Shown one piece after another: positions 7,227 to 12,615 of a stretch of 12,615 nt of DNA. Where the stretch lies: positions 1 through 12,615 of the forward strand of contig JAJSAJ010000151.1 of the NCBI GenBank assembly GCA_024274855.1, in the 5' to 3' direction. Positions within the stretch are counted from its first letter, which is position 1; each line of letters starts with the position of its first letter. The notes below the pieces were generated by a model that did not search any database, was not told the origin of the DNA, and saw only the letters and a list, made by a program, of their open reading frames with translations. The DNA comes from Planctomycetota bacterium (GTDB lineage: Bacteria; Planctomycetota; Planctomycetia; Pirellulales; Pirellulaceae). Position numbers and translations under genes: made by a program.

Positions 7227-7421
7227 TCATTGGCCGAGCAAAGCGTCGATGATCGCATTGAACGTTGGACTAGGACGCATTGCTTTTTCCATCGCCGATT
7301 CATCGGGGAAGAAGTAGCCGCCAATGTCCACTGAATGCCCTTGGGCAGACAGGAGTTCTTCGCATATTCGCGAGTCGTTTTCTTCGAGCTCACGTGCAAC
7401 TGGCGAGAAACGAGCTTTCAT
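7227..7421 (-). pseudogene. icd: Severed C-terminal 64 codons of the isocitrate dehydrogenase
   Basis: The frame follows the TAA of the upstream part without any shift and starts with ATG directly after it. It encodes MKARFSPVARELEENDSRIC, then a segment with GHSVDIGGYFFPDE and KAMRPSPTFNAIIDAL, ending with TGA. The GGY-PD and AMRPS-TFN blocks are the conserved tail of monomeric NADP-isocitrate dehydrogenases. With the upstream 681 codons and the stop position, the total is 746, the normal family size (about 740). This part belongs to domain I in the known structure of the Azotobacter enzyme. It could be made separately by re-initiation at the TAA-ATG junction; there is no Shine-Dalgarno for it. 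Confidence 0.85.
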
Positions 7422-9467
7422 TTACGCATCCGTATCTTGCGCCGCCAGGGCCTGCGCCCAATAGAGCGTCAGGTAGAACGTACTGCCCCGATTATCAAGC
7501 TCGTTTACCTTTCGTGACGGAAGACGTCCATTTTCGAGGTACAAGGCGATCGCCTCGTCGAGTGTCTCGGCAAGGACCTTTGCCTTCCTGTTTCCCACGT
7601 TTTCCGCGACAAACTCGAAAGATGGGACCAGCGCGCAGTATTCGCCGAGTGAGTCCCACCGAAGGTGTCCTTCGGCCAAAAACTGTTGCACGTGCTTCGG
7701 AGCCGATCCACCAGCACCCGTTTCGAACAGGCCACCCCCATTCATCAGTGGCACGATCGACAACATCCTCGCACTGGTCCCCAGTTCGAGAATCGGAAAT
7801 AAATCGGTCAGATAGTCACGCAAGACATTCCCCGTGACGGAGATCGTATCTTCTCCGCGTCGAACGCGTGCCAAGGAAAACTCCATCGCATCATCCGGCC
7901 GCATAATACGAATATCGAGGCCCTCTATATCATGCTCGGGAAGATATTGATTCACTTTCTTGATGATCTCGATATCGTGTCCTCGGCGATCATCCAGCCA
8001 GAAGATGGCGGGAGACCCCGTATCGCGTGCCCTGGCCACAGCCAGTGCCACCCAGTTCCGAATAGGCGCATCCTTGGTCTGGCACGCGCGGAAAATATCG
8101 CCAACCTCAACCTGCTGCTCAAGAATCGTCGCTCCTGAAGAAGTATCGACGACACGTATTCTCCCACCGGCAGAAGCCTCAAACGTCTTGTCATGGGAAC
8201 CGTATTCCTCCGCTTTCTGCGCCATCAGCCCAACGTTGGAAACACTGCCCATAATCGACGGGTCAAACTGCCCGTTCTGTTTGGCATCCTCGAGGATTAC
8301 AGAGTAGATGGTTGCGTAACAACGATCCGGCACCATCGCGATACAGTCTTGCAGCGCGCCGGCCTTGTTCCACATGCGACCACCATCACGAATCACATTT
8401 GGCATCGAAGCATCGATTATGACGCTGTTGGGAACGTGCAAATTCGTAATGCCCTTGCTCGAATCAACCATGGCAAGACCGGGGCGAGTTTCATACACGG
8501 CGGCGATATCCGTTTCGATTTCCGCCTTCTTGTCTCCTGGCAACCTGTCTAATTTCTGAAGAACATCCGCCAGGCCGTTATTCACATTGGCGCCGATCTC
8601 GTCGAGCGCCGCGGCATGCTTGTCGAGTGCCGTTTTGTAATAGACCGAGACGCAATGTCCAAACATGATGGGATCTGAAACCTTCATCATGGTGGCTTTA
8701 AGGTGCAGAGAAAGCAGAATGGCATCCTTTTTGGCCGCTTCGATTTGCTCAGCGTAAAACGATCGAAGAGCGTCTACGTTCATCACAGCCGTGTCGATTA
8801 CCTCGCCGGCTTGCAGCGACAGCTGGTCCTTTAGCACTGTGATCGTTCCATTGTCGGCGACCAGCTCTATTCTCACTGCCGTCGCCTGCGCCACAGTAGT
8901 CGATCGTTCGCTGCCGTAGAAATCGTTGTCCGACATGCAGGCAACACGAGACTTGCACCCCGATTCCGAAAACGGTTTCATCAGTTTGTGCGGGTGTTTC
9001 TGAGCAAACTTTTTCACGGCCGCCGCCGGCCGGCGATCCGAGTTGCCCTCGCGCAATACCGGATTAACCGCCGAGCCGAGGCATTTGGCAAACCGCTGCT
9101 GCAGAATCCGTTCTGCGTCATCCTTCGGCTCTTCCGGATAATCGGGAATATCGTATCCCTTGGCCTGCAACTCGCTGATCGCGGCCTGCAACTGGGGTAT
9201 TGACGCGCTGATATTAGGAAGCTTAATAATGTTCGCATCCGGATCCTGGGTCAGCGCACCCAGCAGTGCCAGGTAATCCGGCATCTTTTGGGCGTAGGTG
9301 AGGTTGTCCGGAAAGTTGGCAATAATCCGAGCCGCAAGCGAAATGTCGCTCGTCTCTATACCTATTCCGGCCTCATACGCAAAGGTCCGTACAACAGGCA
9401 GCAAGCAAGATGATGCCAATAACGGGGCTTCGTCGGTTCTGGTCCAGATGATCTTGGTTGTTTTCAT
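7422..9467 (-). CDS. icd: NADP-dependent isocitrate dehydrogenase, monomeric type, cut short by an in-frame TAA
   Basis: Catalyses oxidative decarboxylation of isocitrate to 2-oxoglutarate with NADP in the TCA cycle, in the cytoplasm. The 681 residues match the monomeric family from the first residues (MKTTKIIWTRTDEAPLLA). The isocitrate-binding S132, N135, R139 and R145 are in GSAVNPVLREGNSDRR at the same numbers as in the Azotobacter enzyme. Likely metal ligands are D352 (IDASMPNVIRDGG), D551 and D555 (RDYLTDLFPI); K257 and Y422 fit the catalytic pair. Conservation is good up to DNRGSTFYLTLYWAQALAAQ (658-677), four residues before the stop. Homologues run about 60 residues further, and that tail is found in the same frame after the TAA. 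One base change (for example GAA to TAA) would explain it. No clear Shine-Dalgarno or promoter precedes the ATG at 9467. Whether this is real inactivation, a two-piece enzyme or a sequencing error cannot be settled here. Confidence 0.95.
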   Translation of the reverse strand: MKTTKIIWTRTDEAPLLASSCLLPVVRTFAYEAGIGIETSDISLAARIIANFPDNLTYAQKMPDYLALLGALTQDPDANIIKLPNISASIPQLQAAISELQAKGYDIPDYPEEPKDDAERILQQRFAKCLGSAVNPVLREGNSDRRPAAAVKKFAQKHPHKLMKPFSESGCKSRVACMSDNDFYGSERSTTVAQATAVRIELVADNGTITVLKDQLSLQAGEVIDTAVMNVDALRSFYAEQIEAAKKDAILLSLHLKATMMKVSDPIMFGHCVSVYYKTALDKHAAALDEIGANVNNGLADVLQKLDRLPGDKKAEIETDIAAVYETRPGLAMVDSSKGITNLHVPNSVIIDASMPNVIRDGGRMWNKAGALQDCIAMVPDRCYATIYSVILEDAKQNGQFDPSIMGSVSNVGLMAQKAEEYGSHDKTFEASAGGRIRVVDTSSGATILEQQVEVGDIFRACQTKDAPIRNWVALAVARARDTGSPAIFWLDDRRGHDIEIIKKVNQYLPEHDIEGLDIRIMRPDDAMEFSLARVRRGEDTISVTGNVLRDYLTDLFPILELGTSARMLSIVPLMNGGGLFETGAGGSAPKHVQQFLAEGHLRWDSLGEYCALVPSFEFVAENVGNRKAKVLAETLDEAIALYLENGRLPSRKVNELDNRGSTFYLTLYWAQALAAQDTDA

Positions 9468-9824
9468 GATTCATTCTTTGGAAAGAAGGGCACTTTGCGA
9501 AGACACATTTTCTGTTTTAATGATCGAGAACACGGATAATGCATCAGCATCTGTTTGGCTTCGTCTGCTCGATACGTACGTTCCGGTGACTCTTCACATG
9601 GATTGAGTTGCGCGATACCATGGCGGATTGTACCATCCATAAATCGCACTCACAACATCCGCAACTTCACGTGCACTCATCTTGTCGGAATGGAATACAC
9701 GTGGCTCGCTCAAACCGCATTTCAGTGGCATTGACCGTGTGGAAAAGCAGGCCCCACTTGCCCTCCCTGTTACGCTCGCCACCTCAAACACCTCACAACC
9801 TGGCGACCTTAGGAGTTTAACCTC
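9468..9824. other. Gene-free divergent spacer between icd and the rhamnosidase remnant
   Basis: Short open frames on both strands (for example 9594-9881 on the minus strand) show no recognisable family. The spacer must hold the icd promoter on the minus strand and a promoter for the former rhamnosidase on the + strand, but I cannot point to convincing -35/-10 boxes. AGGAG at 9811-9815 stands nine bases before the ATG at 9825. Confidence 0.4.
9811..9815 (+). promoter_or_regulatory. Ribosome binding site of the rhamnosidase remnant
   Basis: AGGAG nine bases before ATG 9825. It supports this ATG as the former start and shows that the 5' end of the decayed gene is preserved. Confidence 0.5.
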
Positions 9825-10167
9825 ATGCACGCGAGTATGGCGAAGAAGCACCGAATTGGCAACGCTACCGTATCGCACCACATTTACACGATTTCCGAAC
9901 CGTCAAGACAACGTCGGCGAAATTGGGCAATGGCTGTGATCGTCGTCTTGAGCCTGCCCCCAGGACCAGGAGCCGCGGCAGATCCTGTGGGTCCGATGAC
10001 AGCCAGTAACCTACGGTGCGGGTACCTGACCAGTCCATTGGGAATCGACGTGGTTCGGCCTCGCCTGAGCTGGACGTTGCAGGCCGAGGGACGATGCGAC
10101 AATTGTCGAAGTCGGCTCGGGCACCTACCAATTCTCGGTGTCCCGCAAGGTCGAGCCTTCTTCCTGA
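9825..10167 (+). pseudogene. Alpha-L-rhamnosidase (GH78-type) remnant: N-terminus fused out of frame to the C-terminal end
   Basis: From ATG 9825 come a basic start, a hydrophobic export segment (about 35-51, AMAVIVVLSLPPGPGAA), then NLRCGYLTSPLGIDVVRPRL and SWTLQAEGR (62-90). This is the typical opening of bacterial alpha-L-rhamnosidases (LRCEYLENPLGID...PRLSW). At about 10095 the sense changes to another frame, which reads ATIVEVGSGTYQFSV from 10096. EVGSGTYxF is the usual very last strand of these enzymes. A stop follows at 10165-10167. Intact enzymes are many hundreds of residues longer, so the catalytic domain has been lost. The continuing frame to 10523 is an accident. It would once have released rhamnose from polysaccharides outside the cell. 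Confidence 0.7.
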
Positions 10168-10364
10168 ATGGAGTAGAGCCAGCGACCGTTGGGATGGAAA
10201 TGAAAATGCCGGGGTCCGTCACCAGCTGGCAACGAGACCGCAGCAGGCCGGTTTGCAGTCAGCAATGTAGTGTGCGTCACATCCTGCAATTAAATCGGCT
10301 CGGCAATCCGCCTGTTTTCGACGATGCCGAGACCCACGACAATAGCGATCCGAGTTCCACTCAT
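10146..10364 (-). pseudogene. Lactonase-type seven-bladed propeller (6-phosphogluconolactonase-like) remnant
   Basis: On the minus strand, ATG 10364 has AGGAG eight bases before it (10373-10377) and starts MSGTRIAIVVGLGIV, a signal-peptide-like stretch. After 24 codons there is a TAA. The same frame continues for 48 codons, including LLTANRPAAVSLPAG, then DGPRHFHFHPNGRWLYSIQ and EEGSTL. The GPRH-x-x-FHPNG-x-x-LY-x-x-x-E-x-x-ST pattern is the most recognisable motif of the lactonase propeller family (PF10282). About half a blade to one blade is left; the rest is missing. The sense ends where the sequence becomes the antisense of the rhamnosidase end, so two broken genes meet tail to tail and overlap by a few codons. 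In Planctomycetes these proteins are often exported sugar-lactone or structural propellers. Confidence 0.72.
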
Positions 10365-10739
10365 TTGCCCAACTCCTGTTGGGTTCATATGATTCGTGCT
10401 TCAAGGTTCAGTGTTTCTTCTTTTGGATGGGCAAAGGTTGAACGCCGGCGCTGCCCGGTCGTGCGGGGATTGATTTTCGCGACAATGACAGATATTACCG
10501 AGGCATGTCGGCCCGTTATGTGACGCCAACCGCCTCGGGAACGCATGTTTGCACAACGCGAGGTTTGCTGAGTGCCGACCTGGTGCGACAGCGTGGCGAG
10601 CAACCATGCTTTCCTACCCAGCATGCGGATTACTTTATGGTCGTGGTGGGCCCCAGATTGGTCGTGTGCAAAATCGCGTCCGGCCAAATCGCCTGGTCGC
10701 TACCGGCACTCGATGAATTCGAGAGTTTGAATTCCACCA

Positions 10740-10934
10740 TTGTGCGCTACGCGTACGGAATCCTGGGGAAACGGAATACGTGCCGTGTTCTTATCGCGAT
10801 TTGCGCCCCCACGTGCTTTGCACACAACATCGGCCCTCGTTGCTGCTGTTGCGGTTTCCATAGCATCATTGCACTCCCAGTCGATGCCTGCGAGAATCCT
10901 GGAATGCGGCGGAGACGTGAGCCACGAGACTTGA
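10740..10934 (+). CDS. Small ORF with a hydrophobic segment, possible broken signal-peptide start
   Basis: 64 codons ending 14 bases before the fucosidase ATG. The middle (TTSALVAAVAVSIASLHSQS, about residues 29-48) looks like an export signal after a run of basic residues, and then the frame stops. There is no ribosome site before its ATG. It could be the leftover 5' end of another exported protein or plain chance. I do not recognise a family. Confidence 0.2.
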   Translation: MCATRTESWGNGIRAVFLSRFAPPRALHTTSALVAAVAVSIASLHSQSMPARILECGGDVSHET

Positions 10935-10935
10935 A

Positions 10936-10942
10936 GGGAGGT
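10936..10942 (+). promoter_or_regulatory. Strong ribosome binding site of the fucosidase gene
   Basis: GGGAGGT six bases before ATG 10949. It decides the start within a frame that is open 169 codons further upstream, and the signal peptide begins directly at this ATG. Confidence 0.75.
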
Positions 10943-10948
10943 GCGTTT

Positions 10949-12615
10949 ATGAGACAGAATGTGAGCTTCGGTGACTTGGCACGTCCTTTGGTCTCCATTT
11001 GCGTTGCGTTGGTCATGCTCGGCCAGGCCATCTGGTCCAATGCGGACGATAGTCTTGCGACCGCTGTGACCAAAGAGCAGCGGCTGGAGTGGTTTCGGCA
11101 GGCAAAGTTTGGGATGTTCATCCATTGGGGCCCATACGCAAAGCTGGCCGGTCAATGGCATGGCAAGCGACTTTCGGTCGGGACCAACTGTGAATGGATT
11201 ATGCAGAAGTTCCAGATCCCTCGAGAAGAGTACCGCGAAGCCGCCAGGCAATTCAACCCGACAAAGTTTGATGCCGACGCCTGGGCTGATCTCGCCGCCA
11301 CGACCGGTATGAAGTATGTCGTCCTGACAGCAAAGCACCACGACGGGTTCGCCATGTATCATTCTCGCGTGAGCAAGTACAACATTGTGGACCACACGTC
11401 CTTCGACCGAGATCCTCTACGGGAACTGGCCGCTGCCTGTCGGAAACGGGGACTGCGCCCCTGCATCTACTACTCGCATCGCGAGGATTGGGACGAACCT
11501 TTCGCCTACGGCAACACGTGGGACTTCGATTTCGACCCGGAAGACAATCTGCCCCTCTTCGAAAAGAAGTACCTGGAAACCAAAGCCAAGCCTCAACTCA
11601 AGGAGCTGTTGACCAATTACGGTCCCTTCGGCCTCGTCTGGTTCGATCGTGGAATGTACACGCCGGAGCAGGGTCGTGCATTCGCGGAACTCGTCTGGAG
11701 CTGCCAGCCACACTGCCTGGTAAATGGACGAGTCGGGAACTACGAGCAAGAGTTGCTAGGCGACTATCAAGACATGAACGACAACGGAATGCCCATCGGT
11801 GGGATCGAGGAGTACTGGGAGACTCCGCAGACGCTCAACGAAACCTGGGGTTACAGCGATTTCGATCACCAGTGGAAACGTCCCGAAGAAGTCATTCGCC
11901 GATTGGTCGAAATCGTCAGTCGCGGCGGGAATTACCTGTTGAACATCGGGCCCGACGGCGAGGGTGTTGTGCCTGAGCCTTCGATCCGGATTCTCCAGGC
12001 CGTTGGCCGCTGGGTACGCGCGAACGGCGAGAGCATCTACGGCACAACCGCCAGCCCATTCCACAAGCTGCCATGGGGCCATTGCACGGTCAAAGGCACG
12101 AGGCTGTACCTGCACGTGTTTGACTGGCCTGCCGATCGCCGTCTTCGACTTAGCGGTTTGCGCACGGCGGCTCAGTCCGCCGCTCTGTTGACGGAGCCAG
12201 TAAAACCGTTGCCCATTCGACAGGAGGATGGATGCTTGGAGATCACCGTGCCAGACAGGCCTTCTGACCCGGTGAATACGGTGGTCGTGGTGAATTTGAA
12301 GGGGACGCCACATGTCGACCCACCAGTCGTTTTGCAGGCAAGTGATGGAACCATCTCCCTAGACTACATTCGTGCAATCACCGACGGTCGTACTGTAAAA
12401 CGGTTCAACCGTAAGGGCAAGTTTCATATCTCGAAGTGGACGGCCCCCGAAGATGCGATCGCTTGGCACGTGGACGTGGTGACGCCGGGTCGCTTCGACG
12501 TGAAGATTACCTACGCGGCAAACGCCCAGTGGAGCGGCCAGCCGTACGTTTTGCAGGTTGGGCAGACGAAACTGGAGGCCATGGTACAAGCGACCGGCAA
12601 GTCGTACGAATACAA
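10949..12615 (+). CDS. Exported alpha-L-fucosidase (GH29), 3'-truncated by window edge
   Basis: 555 codons and two bases are visible, with no stop before the window ends. A signal peptide (hydrophobic about 13-28, likely cut near SNA32-D) exports the enzyme. The GH29 barrel starts with RQAKFGMFIHWGPY (50-63). AKHHDGFAMYHS (128-139) and YSHREDW (175-181) line the pocket, and D233 in GLVWFDRG is the expected nucleophile. The block around EEYWETPQTLNETWGYS (287-303) and SRGGNYLLNIGPDGEGVVP (324-341) is diagnostic. The acid/base residue is variable in this family and I do not assign it. After a beta-sandwich-like part (to about 450), a further domain with TAPEDAIAWHVDVVTPGRFD (498-517) begins; it resembles accessory domains seen on planctomycete fucosidases and is cut by the edge. 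It should remove terminal alpha-L-fucose from polysaccharides or glycans. Confidence 0.95.
   Translation, partial: MRQNVSFGDLARPLVSICVALVMLGQAIWSNADDSLATAVTKEQRLEWFRQAKFGMFIHWGPYAKLAGQWHGKRLSVGTNCEWIMQKFQIPREEYREAARQFNPTKFDADAWADLAATTGMKYVVLTAKHHDGFAMYHSRVSKYNIVDHTSFDRDPLRELAAACRKRGLRPCIYYSHREDWDEPFAYGNTWDFDFDPEDNLPLFEKKYLETKAKPQLKELLTNYGPFGLVWFDRGMYTPEQGRAFAELVWSCQPHCLVNGRVGNYEQELLGDYQDMNDNGMPIGGIEEYWETPQTLNETWGYSDFDHQWKRPEEVIRRLVEIVSRGGNYLLNIGPDGEGVVPEPSIRILQAVGRWVRANGESIYGTTASPFHKLPWGHCTVKGTRLYLHVFDWPADRRLRLSGLRTAAQSAALLTEPVKPLPIRQEDGCLEITVPDRPSDPVNTVVVVNLKGTPHVDPPVVLQASDGTISLDYIRAITDGRTVKRFNRKGKFHISKWTAPEDAIAWHVDVVTPGRFDVKITYAANAQWSGQPYVLQVGQTKLEAMVQATGKSYEY

Larger units (their letters stand above)
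10365..10948. other. Probably decayed stretch before the fucosidase gene
   Basis: The + frame that leads into the fucosidase is open from 10442, but it contains an unlikely Cys-rich part (four Cys in a row at about 10833) and no start signal, so I treat it as non-coding. Around 10621-10700 it reads ADYFMVVVGPRLVVCKIASG followed by QIAWSLP, faintly like a PQQ/BamB-type propeller strand; this is too short to name. In another frame, codons up to 10934 give a hydrophobic ALVAAVAVSIASL stretch. Confidence 0.35.

Noticed and set aside
7280..7837. 185-codon open frame on the + strand
   Set aside because: Antisense to conserved icd sequence; a shadow frame.
9594..9881. 95-codon minus-strand frame between icd and the rhamnosidase remnant
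   Set aside because: It overlaps the preserved rhamnosidase start and shows no recognisable domain or ribosome site.
10096..10523. Continuation of the rhamnosidase ORF beyond the join
   Set aside because: After about 10095 this frame has no family resemblance, while other frames and strands give clear motifs.
10442..10948. In-frame upstream extension of the fucosidase (169 codons)
   Set aside because: Implausible composition (four consecutive Cys) and no ribosome site. The strong site at 10936-10942 and the signal peptide fix the start at 10949.
1..12615. CRISPR arrays, tRNA or rRNA genes, integrase or attachment sites
   Set aside because: Looked for repeated spacers, cloverleaf-type ends and phage-type genes; none seen.

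Overview
The window looks like a piece of a Planctomycetes chromosome (Pirellula/Rhodopirellula type; a related PVC-group bacterium is possible). The grounds are the gene types, not a computed phylogeny: secreted type I sulfatase, SUMF1/FGE-like lipoprotein, secreted PD40 propeller, GH29 fucosidase, traces of a GH78 rhamnosidase and of a second sulfatase, and a monomeric NADP-isocitrate dehydrogenase. There are no rRNA, tRNA, CRISPR or transposase genes.

Layout. 1-845: 3' part of a class C beta-lactamase-like serine hydrolase (+). 1025-2398: an alkaline-phosphatase-superfamily protein with an atypical metal site (+), whose start codon overlaps the stop of an eight-codon leader ORF. 2457-2534: a 78-bp palindromic element with GGGGTC-type ends. 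2689-6407: three co-directional genes for exported proteins (sulfatase, PD40 propeller, FGE-like lipoprotein), probably one transcription unit. 6646-6873: remnant of a second sulfatase (-). 6980-7105: three hairpins, the last a perfect 27-bp stem. 7227-9467: monomeric isocitrate dehydrogenase (-), split by one in-frame TAA 64 codons before its natural end. 9825-10364: overlapping remnants of an alpha-L-rhamnosidase (+) and a lactonase-type propeller (-). 10949 to the right edge: alpha-L-fucosidase (+), running off the window.

How it fits together. The intact sulfatase, the fucosidase and the decayed sulfatase and rhamnosidase suggest past or present use of sulfated, fucose- and rhamnose-containing polysaccharides. 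Most of these proteins carry export signals. The FGE-like protein lacks one of the two copper-binding cysteines of true formylglycine-generating enzyme, so it is probably not the maturase for the sulfatase.

The main surprise is decay. Three former genes survive as N-terminal plus short later pieces with their middles missing. A fourth, the central-metabolism gene icd, has a single clean nonsense codon in otherwise well-conserved sequence. I did not find a convincing new multi-gene system. The observations most worth following up are the split icd, the patterned gene remnants and the palindromic elements.
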